Shown one piece after another: positions 21,537 through 30,973 of a DNA stretch of 64,000 bases. Position 1 is the first letter of the stretch. Every line of letters begins with the position of its first letter. Where the stretch lies: the NCBI RefSeq assembly GCF_005116665.1, contig NZ_SWCJ01000009.1, forward strand, positions 1 to 64,000, read 5' to 3'. Made by a program: the position numbers and the translations under genes. The notes beneath the pieces were generated by a model. That model was not told the DNA's origin. It searched no databases and saw nothing but the letters and a program-made list of their open reading frames with translations. Origin of the DNA: Ferrimonas aestuarii. GTDB taxonomy: Bacteria > Pseudomonadota > Gammaproteobacteria > Enterobacterales > Shewanellaceae.

Positions 21537-22562
21537 ATGAAGCGACTTGCGCTGGTTATTACGCTATTAGCTGCCACAAGCCTGCCAGCTGTAGCTGAAC
21601 AATCCAACCCAATCCACGCACTACCGCCATTGCATCAAGCAGTCATTAAAGGCGACCTAAACAAGGTGAAAGCGCTAGTTGAAGCCGGTGCTGACGTGAA
21701 TCGCTTAGATGGACTCATGGGCAACGCACCACTGCACATCGCAGCCCAAACGGATCACACCGAGATCCTCACCTATCTGGTGGATCACGGTGCCTTCATC
21801 AATTTAATGACGCCACGCTCAGGCCAGTCACCATTGATGGTGGCCGCGTGGTATTCAAAGGGCGATAACATCGATGCGCTGTTTGGTTACCCAGAACTGA
21901 ATCTGGATCTAACCAACTACCGAGGCGTTAGCGCACAGCAGATGGTTGGGGGCTGGGACCGACACGTCGAGCCCCACGAAGCCAAACTTTACGGGGAGTT
22001 GCGGGCACGCTTCGAGCGCAAGCGCGCTCAACAACAGCAGTTGTTGGCGAAGCAGAAAATCTTAAACACCATCGAAAACAAAGCGCTATCTCAATCTCGA
22101 AAGCTCGCGATCATCGAAGAGCTACTCCAGCAAGGGCAAGATGTGAATCAGCGTCGTCCCGTGTATTCAGGGGCCAATGATTGGCATACGCCGCTGCTGG
22201 TGGCCGCAAGAGAGGGCTATACCGATATCGTCAAATTGTTGCTCAAGCACGGCGCTGATCAAACCATACCCGGTTACCCAATGAACGCCATCGCCTTCCA
22301 TAAAGCCGGATACATGGGACACCCAGAGATCGTTCAGCTACTTCTGGCTGACTCCAACGCGCCTTTGGTACTCAATGCCCAAGGACCAAACAACGGCTAC
22401 ACCCCGCTGCATGATGCCATCTGGCATGGCAGTGTTGAAGCGGCCAAAGCCTTTATCGATGGCGGTGCCAATCTGGAACTTGAAACCTACGAGGGAGACA
22501 CTCCTAAACAGTTGGCCGAGCGCTATGATTATCGGCAGATCACCGAACTGCTCAGCCGATAG
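21537..22562 (+). CDS. Exported ankyrin-repeat protein
   Basis: Protein of 341 aa with a signal peptide (hydrophobic run ending PAVAEQ), so it should be periplasmic. Ankyrin repeats are clear at both ends: LHQAVIKGDLNKVKALVEAG and LHIAAQTDHTEILTYLVDHG near the N-terminus, then LLVAAREGYTDIVKLLLKHG, HPEIVQLLLAD and LHDAIWHGSVEAAKAFIDGG in the second half. A basic, Gln-rich helical segment (about 155-200) separates the two groups. Ankyrin repeats bind proteins, so this is probably a periplasmic interaction or chaperone-like protein; no partner can be named from context. A purine-rich site precedes the ATG. It is monocistronic with its own terminator. Confidence 0.85.
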   Translation: MKRLALVITLLAATSLPAVAEQSNPIHALPPLHQAVIKGDLNKVKALVEAGADVNRLDGLMGNAPLHIAAQTDHTEILTYLVDHGAFINLMTPRSGQSPLMVAAWYSKGDNIDALFGYPELNLDLTNYRGVSAQQMVGGWDRHVEPHEAKLYGELRARFERKRAQQQQLLAKQKILNTIENKALSQSRKLAIIEELLQQGQDVNQRRPVYSGANDWHTPLLVAAREGYTDIVKLLLKHGADQTIPGYPMNAIAFHKAGYMGHPEIVQLLLADSNAPLVLNAQGPNNGYTPLHDAIWHGSVEAAKAFIDGGANLELETYEGDTPKQLAERYDYRQITELLSR

Positions 22563-22572
22563 GCGTCAATAC

Positions 22573-22599
22573 AAAGCGGCCAAGTGCCGCTTTATTTAT
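22573..22599 (+). terminator. Terminator of the ankyrin gene
   Basis: AAAGCGGC-CAAGT-GCCGCTTT is followed by ATTTAT, 10 bp past the stop codon. Confidence 0.8.
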
Positions 22600-22675
22600 C
22601 AGGTAAGCACATAAACCAGATTCCATTAACTACCGTAATCAAGCACATGAATAATCGATTTAGAGATGTGTGCTC

Positions 22676-23023
22676 ATGCCCTACCACCCCCAATTTCGAG
22701 GTCGACGTCAAAAGGCCCGGAACTACGCCCTCTCCCAACAGGAGAGGGATTTTTGTACCCAGATTATTAGTGCCATTGAGCAAGACCCCACCAGGCTCAG
22801 CATTGTTGCCGAAAACCTAGCCCATTATAGAAAAATGCAGTTCCTCTCTCGTGGTAAACTGCGCACGCTGGATGAACTTGGCTGGGCGCTGGAGGTGGAA
22901 AACAGCCTTGATGCCATTAAGACCATGCTGCTGTCGCCAACCCGCTCAGGGCAAAGGTTAAGGCGATTTCCCTTGCTGTTTCGTAACGTCCTTAATCCGC
23001 CGTTACGACCCGAACGTCATTAA
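22676..23023 (+). CDS. Small hypothetical protein
   Basis: I do not recognise this 115-aa protein. It is basic and looks soluble and helical, with an Arg-rich N-terminus (FRGRRQKARNYALSQQERDF), a middle LDELGWALEVENSLDAIKTMLL, and a basic C-terminus. There is no signal peptide or membrane segment. The ATG at 22676 is preferred over 22670, but neither has a good ribosome site. Coding-like composition and its place in an otherwise empty gap between the ankyrin gene and fadD support a real gene. It could be a small regulatory or nucleic-acid-binding protein, but nothing proves that. Confidence 0.5.
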   Translation: MPYHPQFRGRRQKARNYALSQQERDFCTQIISAIEQDPTRLSIVAENLAHYRKMQFLSRGKLRTLDELGWALEVENSLDAIKTMLLSPTRSGQRLRRFPLLFRNVLNPPLRPERH

Positions 23024-23070
23024 GGGCAGCCTCTAGGGTTACTAAAGGCGTAAGGGACAAGCCTGACTGG

Positions 23071-23088
23071 TTCAAACTGCGGTTTTTC
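23071..23088. promoter_or_regulatory. PsrA-like fatty-acid operator upstream of fadD
   Basis: TTCAAACTGCGGTTTTTC fits the PsrA-type pattern (C/G)AAAC-N4-GTTT, about 75 bp before the fadD start. The same TTCAAAC-N4-GTTT pattern occurs upstream of fadE at 62421. A weak FadR-like CTGGT match overlaps its left edge (23065-23081). Confidence 0.55.
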
Positions 23089-23161
23089 TGTGGTTGTCTG
23101 AATGCAGTACAACCGTTAAGGTGTCTGGGATTATTTTAAGGATTAAAAGACCCCCTCGCCC

Positions 23162-24739
23162 ATGCAGCATGACCCAAGAATTGAACTGACCGACGCCAAT
23201 GATCTGGTATCCATGTTTCACCAGACTTGCGCCACCTATGCCGACAAACCCGCATTCAGTGCCCTAGGAATCACCCTAAGTTTCAAAGAGTTTGAGCAGC
23301 ACACTCAAAACCTGGCCGCTTACCTGAAAAGTACCGGGCTGCAGCCGGGCGATCGCATTGGCCTGTGTTTACCCAATCTGTTGCAGTTCCCTATTGCCGC
23401 CTTCGCGGCCCTGCAAGCAGGCTTAGTTTTGGTTAACACTAACCCACTGTACAGCGCGAGGGAGATGCGCCACCAGTGGAGTGACAGTGGCATCAAAGCG
23501 CTGGTGGTGCTTGATACGCTTGCAGAGCAAGTGGGCAGTATTTTGGACGACACCGACATTAAAACGGTGATCACCACGGCCGCCACCGATTTTCACCAGC
23601 CATCCGCGACCAACGACCAACTGCCTTGCAGCATCCGTTTTATGGATGCCTTAACGCAAGGCGCCTCCCTCGCCCGCAATCCGGTAACACTGACGGGGCT
23701 GGATCTGGCGGCGCTACAATACACCGGAGGCACCACCGGCATCGCCAAAGGGGCCATGCTGTCCCACGCGAATCTCCTTGCCAATGCCCACCAAGTGGTG
23801 GCCCGACTTGGGGATACCTGTCGCCCCGGCGAAGAGATCTTCGTGGTGCCGCTGCCCCTGTATCACATCTATGCGTTTACAGTGAATTTGATCGTATTTT
23901 TCGCGCGCGGGAGTCATAACGTTCTTATCCCGAACCCGCGCGATCTGCCTGGGTTCGTAGAGCAGATTAAGCCGTTTAAATTCACGGGTATGGCTGGATT
24001 AAATACCCTGTTTATCGGCCTGTGTCGTCTGGACAGCTTTAAGGCATTGGACACCAGCGCCTTAAAATTGACCATCTCCGGCGGCACAGCACTGACAAAA
24101 GGCGCTGCCGAGATCTGGCAACAAACCACAGGATGTACCGTATCAGAAGGCTACGGCCTATCGGAAACCTCACCGGTAGTCTGTCTAAATCCGGTGGGCC
24201 AAGAGAAGCTTGGCAGCATCGGCCTGCCCTTGAACGATACCGAAGTGAAGCTGGTGGATGATCTGGATAATGATCTGCCAAAAGGCGCAACCGGTGAGCT
24301 GTGCATTCGCGGCCCTCAGGTGATGCAAGGCTATTGGCAACAACCTGAGGAGACCGACAACGTGATGCTCGATGGCGGCTGGCTTAAAACCGGCGACATC
24401 GCCACCATCGACGATGCTGGCTTTGTCTCCATCGTTGATCGTAAAAAAGATCTTATCATCGTGTCCGGTCAGAACGTCTACCCCAATGAGATCGAAGAGG
24501 TGCTAGGTCTCTACCCCGGCATCATTGAAGCGGCGGTTGTGGGCGAGCCGGATGCCGTTAGCGGCGAAAAAGTGCTGGCTTATGTGGTGGCAGAGCAGGA
24601 GCTGGACGTGGCCGCCATTAAGGCGTTTTGCCGAGAACGTCTAGTACGCTATAAGATTCCGCGAAAGTTGATTGCCGTGGAGGCCCTACCCAAGTCTGCC
24701 GTGGGGAAAATTCTGCGCCGAGCGCTTCGCGCCCAATAA
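23162..24739 (+). CDS. fadD: Long-chain acyl-CoA synthetase
   Basis: Activates fatty acids to acyl-CoA with ATP, the entry step of beta-oxidation. An ANL-family enzyme of 525 aa, slightly shorter than E. coli FadD (561). The P-loop motif is LQYTGGTTGIAKGAMLSH, followed by GYGLSETSPVVCLNP and the FACS-type segment DGGWLKTGDIATIDDAGFVSIVDRKKDLIIVSGQNVYPNEIEE (described here as positions about 397-440). The catalytic lysine is in PKSAVGKILRR at the C-terminus. The N-terminal alignment with FadD begins near NDLVSMFHQTC, so the start is approximately right, though its ribosome site is poor. A PsrA-like box lies upstream, matching one at fadE. Confidence 0.93.
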   Translation: MQHDPRIELTDANDLVSMFHQTCATYADKPAFSALGITLSFKEFEQHTQNLAAYLKSTGLQPGDRIGLCLPNLLQFPIAAFAALQAGLVLVNTNPLYSAREMRHQWSDSGIKALVVLDTLAEQVGSILDDTDIKTVITTAATDFHQPSATNDQLPCSIRFMDALTQGASLARNPVTLTGLDLAALQYTGGTTGIAKGAMLSHANLLANAHQVVARLGDTCRPGEEIFVVPLPLYHIYAFTVNLIVFFARGSHNVLIPNPRDLPGFVEQIKPFKFTGMAGLNTLFIGLCRLDSFKALDTSALKLTISGGTALTKGAAEIWQQTTGCTVSEGYGLSETSPVVCLNPVGQEKLGSIGLPLNDTEVKLVDDLDNDLPKGATGELCIRGPQVMQGYWQQPEETDNVMLDGGWLKTGDIATIDDAGFVSIVDRKKDLIIVSGQNVYPNEIEEVLGLYPGIIEAAVVGEPDAVSGEKVLAYVVAEQELDVAAIKAFCRERLVRYKIPRKLIAVEALPKSAVGKILRRALRAQ

Positions 24740-24740
24740 C

Positions 24741-24770
24741 AAAAGCGGGCCCTCTGGGGCCCGCTTCTTT
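24741..24770. terminator. Bidirectional terminator between fadD and the histidine kinase gene
   Basis: AAGCGGGCCC pairs over 10 bp with GGGCCCGCTT around a TCTG loop, flanked by A-rich sequence on one side and TCTTT on the other. It serves fadD and the convergent five-gene efflux operon. Confidence 0.88.
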
Positions 24771-26025
24771 AACGCTGGATGAGACTTAGCACCACTCGGT
24801 GGGCATCCGGTAAACTGTGCTCTTGCATCTGCCAACCATACTGCTCCACCAGCTTTCGGCACAGCTTCAAACCCAGACCAAACCCTAAGTCGGCGCCGCC
24901 GGCTTCACTAACCTCATTGGATACGGTAATCACATTACCCAACTGCACAATCGCGACCTGCCCTTCGGCGGTATGCTGATAGGCATTTCGAATCAGGTTA
25001 GACAGCGCAATACGGCATGGAGTCTTGGCCAAATTGAGGGTGATTGGGTCAACGCTGATGCTGACCTCAACCCCTGGCTTTTTCAGGTAATCCAGCTCCA
25101 GCGCAATCTGCTCTATAAATTGATCCAGCTGCACCGGCTCATTGGCCTGTCGCCCTTTGTCTCGGCTCATCCACAATAGCGTCTCGGTCAGATCGCTCAT
25201 GGTTCGAACCGCCCGTTCAATGCGCTGCTGCACCACCGCTTGCTTACTATTCGGGTCAGTGGTCAATTTCGCCAGCACGGCGCTGTTAGCCCGAATCACC
25301 GTAATTGGCGTACGCAGTTCATGGCTGGCATGGCGTAAAAACTCCTGCTCTCGCTGAACGCTCTGCTGAACCTGCTCAAAACTGCCTTTGATTATCCCTG
25401 CCAGTCCATTGAGCTCTCGGTAGTGAAAATCTGGTGTGCTGTTTTCTACTGACTCAGGCCCCAACCCTTTCGCCCAGTCACTGAGCTCCACCATGGGCTT
25501 GGTGATCTGGCGAATCAGCAGCCAAATCACCATGGCAAACAAGGCGATACCACCAAATCCAAAGGCCACAATCACCCAGAAAGGATCTGGCCCAAACACC
25601 ATTACCTTGTCTTTCTCCTCAGGGGTATAATCCTCCGGCCTGAGCGTCATCGACACATAGCGAGTAACGCCATCGTCTCCAGGTACCATCACCGCAAACA
25701 CCCCAAGGCTTGGGCCGTCAAAAACGATATTTTTTTGAAAATCTTTGTAGAGCAAATAGGGTGTGCTTGGCTTAGACAGAAACTGCTGTACCTCCGCCGG
25801 CATCTGCTCCCAATCATCACTGATGTAAAACCCCATCAATTGACCTCGACGCTTGCCCTGCTCCTCCAACAGTTCCGCAGTATCGATCATGGTGCCGGTT
25901 TGAATAAAATCCATGCCACCAATGAAGTAGTTCATCGCCACAGAGGAGAGAGTAACCGACACCAGTACGCCCAATAAGAACAACACGGTGATGACGTAAA
26001 CCCTAAGGCTATTAAATCGCTTCAT
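24769..26025 (-). CDS. Sensor histidine kinase of the efflux operon
   Basis: Membrane sensor kinase of 418 aa. Helices at about 8-33 and 148-171 flank a periplasmic sensor domain of about 115 aa. A HAMP-like linker follows, then the HisKA box with phospho-acceptor His235 in RHASHELRTPI and an HATPase domain with N-box NLIRNAYQHT (about 343-352) and glycine-rich GFGLGLKL. The usual DxGxG loop is replaced by a short ITVSNEV segment, so the ATP lid is compact. The start overlaps the response regulator end by 14 bp. As last gene of the operon it probably senses a substrate of the pump and activates the regulator. Confidence 0.92.
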   Translation of the reverse strand: MKRFNSLRVYVITVLFLLGVLVSVTLSSVAMNYFIGGMDFIQTGTMIDTAELLEEQGKRRGQLMGFYISDDWEQMPAEVQQFLSKPSTPYLLYKDFQKNIVFDGPSLGVFAVMVPGDDGVTRYVSMTLRPEDYTPEEKDKVMVFGPDPFWVIVAFGFGGIALFAMVIWLLIRQITKPMVELSDWAKGLGPESVENSTPDFHYRELNGLAGIIKGSFEQVQQSVQREQEFLRHASHELRTPITVIRANSAVLAKLTTDPNSKQAVVQQRIERAVRTMSDLTETLLWMSRDKGRQANEPVQLDQFIEQIALELDYLKKPGVEVSISVDPITLNLAKTPCRIALSNLIRNAYQHTAEGQVAIVQLGNVITVSNEVSEAGGADLGFGLGLKLCRKLVEQYGWQMQEHSLPDAHRVVLSLIQR

Positions 26026-26686
26026 CCTCTCCCCTTAAGGCAAACCCGAAACCGGTAATGGTTCTTATCAGCGGCCCCTCCACCTCAACCTGCTTACGCA
26101 GTTTGTGCAGATGCACTTTCAAGCTATTGCTGTCTGGCGCTTCATCGCCCCACACCCGCTGCAGCAGCGCCTCGCGACTGATGGCATTGGGGCTTTGACG
26201 CATCAAGGCCTCCAGAAGCTTAAACCCCGTTGGCGTAAGCTTAAGAATTCGTTCACCTCGCGCGGCGGTTTTACGCTCCAGATCCAGTTTCAGGCCCTGT
26301 GCACAGATGGTGGTAGCCTGACCGCTACGTCGTTTGGATAAGGCGCATACCCGAACCAGCAGCTCCTCCATCGCAAATGGCTTCACCAGATAATCGTCGG
26401 TACCCGCCCCAAAGCCATTGACCTTGTCATCTAGACTGTCTCGGGCGGTAAGCATCAGTACCGGCGTATCGTTGCCATCGGAGCGCATGTACTGACACAC
26501 CTGAATGCCATCCATCTTAGGCAGGTTCAGATCCAGCACAATGACGTCATAGGAATTGGCCTGAATCAGAGAGAGTGCCGCCACGCCATTAGCGGCGTGG
26601 TCGCACTGTATTGACTCCAACTCTAGGTAATCTATCAATGACGTGGCGAGGTCAATATCGTCCTCAACCACCAATAGGGTTAACAC
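26012..26686 (-). CDS. OmpR-family response regulator of the efflux operon
   Basis: Two-component regulator of 224 aa. The receiver domain has acidic residues VVEDD near the N-terminus, phospho-acceptor Asp52 in VLDLNLPKMDG, and the conserved Lys in DDYLVKPF. The C-terminal winged-helix domain (about 130-218) has LTPTGFKLLEALM, the recognition-helix SLKVHLHKLRKQVE and the wing IRTITGFGFAL. It starts 23 bp inside the RND pump gene. Its likely target is the 11-bp-spaced direct repeat in front of the first gene of this operon. Confidence 0.94.
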   Translation of the reverse strand: MLTLLVVEDDIDLATSLIDYLELESIQCDHAANGVAALSLIQANSYDVIVLDLNLPKMDGIQVCQYMRSDGNDTPVLMLTARDSLDDKVNGFGAGTDDYLVKPFAMEELLVRVCALSKRRSGQATTICAQGLKLDLERKTAARGERILKLTPTGFKLLEALMRQSPNAISREALLQRVWGDEAPDSNSLKVHLHKLRKQVEVEGPLIRTITGFGFALRGEDEAI

Positions 26687-29600
26687 GCTGTTCGTTCTCC
26701 ACCATCGAGTCTGAAGATGGCCACAGCCGTTTCAAAAGGGCTTTCAGCTCCTCTTGAATCATCAGCAAGGCCGGAATAAGTACCAAGGTAATCACAGTGG
26801 CAAACAAAATACCATAGGCCAACGACGCCGCCGCAGGTCTTAGGAATTGCGCCTGCATGGACGTTTCACCCAGCAGCGGTAACAAGCCAACAAAGGTGGT
26901 GATTGAAGTGAGCAGCACCGCCCGAAGACGACCAGTACAGGCCTGTGAGATCGCCCCTGGAACCGCGAGCTGCTTGCGCAGTTCATTGTATCGTGAGACC
27001 AGCAATAAACTGTCGTTCACCACCACACCGCTAAGGGCCAAGATGCCGTTTAACGACAGAATGCTCACGGTCAAATCATGGGTCCAATGCCCCAAAATAG
27101 CGCCGACAATGCCAAAGGGGATGGCAGTCATGATCAACATGGGCTGTATGTAGGAACGCAGGGGCACCGCCAGCAAAATGTAGATCGCCAGTAGCGCCAT
27201 CACAAACATCTCTATCATGGAATCGCTGGATTCCTGCTGCTCTTCCGCTTCACCCGCAAAGTGAATTTTCAAGCTTGGGTATTTCGCTTTAAGCTCAGGC
27301 ACCAGATCCCGCTGCAACTGTGCCACCAATTCATTGGGGGCAATCACGGTTTTATCCACACTGGCGCTGACGTAAATGGCACTTTGGGCGCCGATTCGGG
27401 TGCGCTCAGCGGTCTCCATCTCTTGGGTAACGGTCGCCACATCGGTCAAAGCAACCACACGGCCATCGGGAGCTCGAAGCTTGGCGGCATTGACGTCCGA
27501 TAGGGTCTGTCGCTGCTTCTCTGGGTAACGAATGCGCACTTTGACTTCATCTTTACCCAGTTGATAACGCTGGACAATCTCACCACCAAACAGCTGCAAA
27601 ATCTGGCGGGATAGATCCGAGGTACTAAACCCTAACGCCCGCCCCTGTTGCGTCAACGCAAAACGAAATTGAGGCTGCTTAGCGCTGAGGTTATCGTCGA
27701 TGCCACTGACACCTTGAGTTTGCCCCAACACCTGACGAAACTCCGCGCCAACCTGGGCCAAGATCTCCAGGTCGCTGGCTTTCAGTTCCACTTTAAAGTC
27801 ATCGGGACCGGCGAAGCTGGTTTCAAAGCTGAGTTTTTTAACCCCTTCAGGGTTACCCGCCAGCTGCTGCCACTTTCGAGCAAATTCATTACTGCCATAG
27901 GCGGCGTCTTTGGATAACTCAATGGTGATGGTGCCACTGCTGTCACTCTCTGCCAGCAGCTGTACCGCAGCCATGCTGCTTTGGCTTGCCTGATATTGAT
28001 CGCTGAGCGCCTGATCAACCTTCAAGGCCTGCGCCTGAAGCGCCAATAAGTTGTTTTCCATCAAGCCATAGCCAGCGTCGGTTTGCATGGTCACATTGGC
28101 GGTGATCACCTCTCCGGGTATGTCTGGGAAAAAGCCAACTTTAACCTTGCCCGTCATCGGCATGCCAATGACCAAAACAAACAGGGTGACAAAGCCCAGC
28201 ACCACTGCGTAGCGAAGCTTGAGTGCCCAACCAATGGTGGGACGATACACATTTTCAGTAAACCACTGCAGACCCGCATCACAACCATGCTGAATTCGGC
28301 TCCACAGCCCAAGCAGCCCAGGACGCACTTTTTTGTGAGTATCCAAATGGGCTAAATGGTTCGGCAAGATAAGCTTGGATTCAACGATGGACAGCAGCAA
28401 ACAGATGGTCACCACCACCGCAAACTGAGCGAAAATCTTACCCATGATGCCAGCCACATTACTCAGTGCCACAAAGGCCGCCACCGTGGTGAGTACCCCA
28501 AACAAGGTGGGTACCGCCACTCGCATGGTGCCGTTGATGGTGCTGTCTAGGGTATCGCCAAACTTGCGCCGTTCGGAGTAGATTGACTCTCCCACCACCA
28601 CGGCATCATCCACCACGATCCCCAGCGCCATAATAAAGCCAAAGGTGGTCATTTCATTGAGACTAAGCCCCATCCAGTTTTCGCCAAGGAAGTAGAGGGT
28701 GCCACAAAATACAAACGGCAGCCCCATGGCGACCCAAACCGCCACCTGCAGATTAAGAAACAGCGCCAACACAATAAACACCAGCGCGATGCCAGTCACG
28801 GCGTTTTTCATCAACAGGGATAAACGGTCGGTAATAAAGCCACTTTGATCGTACCAAGTAACCAGTTCGACGTTATCCGGCAGTGCGCCGCGCTGATGCC
28901 AGTCTGCGACCACAGCGTTGGCCTGATCCACCAGTCTGGTGACATCACCGTGCTCATCCATCACCAGCTTTAACGCAATCGCTGGTTTCCCATCAAACCG
29001 AGAGGTCACAAAGGGGTCATCTTCAAAGCCAAGCTCAATCTTGGCCACATCCCCCAACCGAACCACAGAACCATCGCTGCCGCTTTTCAGAACAATATTG
29101 GCAAAGTCCGCCACCCGATAACGCTGCTCAGCGGCCTTCAAACGCACCACCTTGTCGGCATTACGTAAGCTGGTGCCAATGGCGGTTCCTGACTCGGCAT
29201 TAACCACGTTGGCGATGTCGGTCAGCGTTAGGTTGTAGGCTTGCAACCGAGTTTCATCCACCTCGATGGAGATCATCGGCTCCGCTTTTCCCTGAAACAC
29301 CACTTCTCGGATGTTGTTCTGCGCCAGCAACTCCACTTTCATCTGCTCAGCCAGCGCTTGCAAGGTGCTGCGATCCGTATCCCCATAGAACTGAACGTTA
29401 ATGGCGTGCTCTTGAAAACGAGCCTTTTCGATCACCGGGTTCTCAGCATCAGCAGGAAAGTTGTAGATGGCATCCACCTTGGTTTTTACGTCCGTCAGTA
29501 AGGTGTCCAGATCGTAGGTGGAGGTCTTTTCAATCACCACTGTGGAGCCATTGGCATTAGACGTTGAGGTGATGCGCTTAATGCCTGAAACGGTCTCCAG

Positions 29601-29825
29601 CGCATCTTCAATCTTAATGGCAATGCCCTCTTCCGCCTGCTTGGCATCACCACTGTCATAGCTGACCGATACCGTCACATGACTGGGCTCCAGAGATGGG
29701 AACCCCTCTTTGCGAATGCTATTAAGGGACATCAAACCCAGAATGATGATCCCCACCAACAGCAAGTTGGCGGCGACCGAGTTGCCCGCAAACCAGGCGA
29801 TGATGCCATTTTGCTTCGGGCTCAT
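26664..29825 (-). CDS. RND-family efflux pump, inner-membrane subunit
   Basis: Proton-driven multidrug or metabolite exporter of 1053 aa, the usual length of the AcrB/HAE-1 class. It has twelve helices with two large periplasmic loops. TM4 carries adjacent Asp residues in MALGIVVDDAVVVGESI, the proton-relay site of the hydrophobe/amphiphile (not heavy-metal) branch. The N-terminus NGIIAWFAGNSVAANLLLVGIIILGL and the SIRKEGFPSLEPSHVTV stretch resemble the Vibrio VexH/VmeX-like branch rather than AcrB. It overlaps the adaptor gene by four bases (ATGA). Substrate unknown. Confidence 0.95.
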   Translation of the reverse strand: MSPKQNGIIAWFAGNSVAANLLLVGIIILGLMSLNSIRKEGFPSLEPSHVTVSVSYDSGDAKQAEEGIAIKIEDALETVSGIKRITSTSNANGSTVVIEKTSTYDLDTLLTDVKTKVDAIYNFPADAENPVIEKARFQEHAINVQFYGDTDRSTLQALAEQMKVELLAQNNIREVVFQGKAEPMISIEVDETRLQAYNLTLTDIANVVNAESGTAIGTSLRNADKVVRLKAAEQRYRVADFANIVLKSGSDGSVVRLGDVAKIELGFEDDPFVTSRFDGKPAIALKLVMDEHGDVTRLVDQANAVVADWHQRGALPDNVELVTWYDQSGFITDRLSLLMKNAVTGIALVFIVLALFLNLQVAVWVAMGLPFVFCGTLYFLGENWMGLSLNEMTTFGFIMALGIVVDDAVVVGESIYSERRKFGDTLDSTINGTMRVAVPTLFGVLTTVAAFVALSNVAGIMGKIFAQFAVVVTICLLLSIVESKLILPNHLAHLDTHKKVRPGLLGLWSRIQHGCDAGLQWFTENVYRPTIGWALKLRYAVVLGFVTLFVLVIGMPMTGKVKVGFFPDIPGEVITANVTMQTDAGYGLMENNLLALQAQALKVDQALSDQYQASQSSMAAVQLLAESDSSGTITIELSKDAAYGSNEFARKWQQLAGNPEGVKKLSFETSFAGPDDFKVELKASDLEILAQVGAEFRQVLGQTQGVSGIDDNLSAKQPQFRFALTQQGRALGFSTSDLSRQILQLFGGEIVQRYQLGKDEVKVRIRYPEKQRQTLSDVNAAKLRAPDGRVVALTDVATVTQEMETAERTRIGAQSAIYVSASVDKTVIAPNELVAQLQRDLVPELKAKYPSLKIHFAGEAEEQQESSDSMIEMFVMALLAIYILLAVPLRSYIQPMLIMTAIPFGIVGAILGHWTHDLTVSILSLNGILALSGVVVNDSLLLVSRYNELRKQLAVPGAISQACTGRLRAVLLTSITTFVGLLPLLGETSMQAQFLRPAAASLAYGILFATVITLVLIPALLMIQEELKALLKRLWPSSDSMVENEQRVNPIGG

Positions 29826-30973
29826 AATCTGTGCTCCTCAACTGGGTTGATGATCATACCTGAGAGGTAGTGGTTTAAAGGCCGCAATACCACTTGGGCC
29901 AGTTCATGCTCGGGAACGGGCTTAACATAAACCCACTGGGCATCTTCAAAGACCTTTTGCGCTGCAAACGGCGTAATGCTGTTCTGCTCATTGACCAACC
30001 ATAGGGTGTTGTCTTGAGAGATTGCCGTTGCCGGCAGTTGCCACAAACCGGACTGCTTTGCGCCAGCAATGGTGGCGGTAACAAAACTGCCAGGATGCAG
30101 TGGCTGACTCTGCTCTAGGGGCTTATCCACCGCCACAATCAAGGCTCGTTGTCTGTCGTCAGAGCTAAGATGCTGCTCCATGCGAGCCGCATAGCCCTGC
30201 CAGTTGCGATGGCCATCACCACTGGTGAGGGTCACGAGATTCTGTTTCCCCAATTGAAACTGGCCCAGCGCAAACCACTGCTGCTCCGACAGTGGAATTC
30301 GCACTTCCATGACCTCGGTACTGTACAACGTGGCCACACTGCCACCCTGTTGCAGATAGGTACCCGGTTGGATGTCGCGGCTGACGATCACCGCATCAAA
30401 GGGGGCGCGGATCTCGGTGTTGCTCAGATCCACCTTGGCACTGGCCAGTTGACGCTGAGCTTGCTCTAACGCCGCTTTGGCGGCCTCCAGTTGCGGCTGT
30501 CGAAGCACCAGCGGTGAATCAGGCTCTCCCTCCAAGCCCGAGCGTCGCCACTCCTGCTTGGCCTGCTCCCCTTGTCGCTGCTCTTCCAGTAGTGCGAGTT
30601 TGGCATCGGCAACCGCTTTTTGAGCGTCGCTGACCTGCTGCTGGTAGCTGGAGTCCTCAATCCGTGCCAATAGTTGCCCCTGTTTCACCCGATTACCGGT
30701 GGCAAACTCTGGGGTGAGCTGCATCACCTGACCGCTTATCTGCGCCGCTAAAGTCAACTGATACTGAGGCATGGCTTCACCGTAACCCTCAACGGAAGAA
30801 GCATATTGACTCGGTTGCACCCGCTTCACTTCAATGGCCGGATACACAGGTTGCTGTTTCGGAGCACTCACTTTGGCCTGCGCCTGCATCTGGCTGCCGT
30901 TGTAGGCGACGGCACCAAATAGGGCAACGCCACAGGCCAGAGTGACAACAACGGATAACATTTTTGGTTTCAT
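29822..30973 (-). CDS. RND efflux periplasmic adaptor (membrane fusion protein)
   Basis: Links the RND pump to the outer-membrane factor. The 383-aa protein begins with an uncleaved-type hydrophobic anchor (VVVTLACGVALFGAVAYNG). The lipoyl halves are around GQVMQLTPEFATGNRVKQGQLLARI and TEIRAPFDAVIVSRDIQPGTYLQQG, separated by a helical hairpin (about 110-180), followed by beta-barrel and membrane-proximal domains. It lacks a lipobox. The start overlaps the end of the outer-membrane factor gene as ATGA. Confidence 0.93.
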   Translation of the reverse strand: MKPKMLSVVVTLACGVALFGAVAYNGSQMQAQAKVSAPKQQPVYPAIEVKRVQPSQYASSVEGYGEAMPQYQLTLAAQISGQVMQLTPEFATGNRVKQGQLLARIEDSSYQQQVSDAQKAVADAKLALLEEQRQGEQAKQEWRRSGLEGEPDSPLVLRQPQLEAAKAALEQAQRQLASAKVDLSNTEIRAPFDAVIVSRDIQPGTYLQQGGSVATLYSTEVMEVRIPLSEQQWFALGQFQLGKQNLVTLTSGDGHRNWQGYAARMEQHLSSDDRQRALIVAVDKPLEQSQPLHPGSFVTATIAGAKQSGLWQLPATAISQDNTLWLVNEQNSITPFAAQKVFEDAQWVYVKPVPEHELAQVVLRPLNHYLSGMIINPVEEHRL

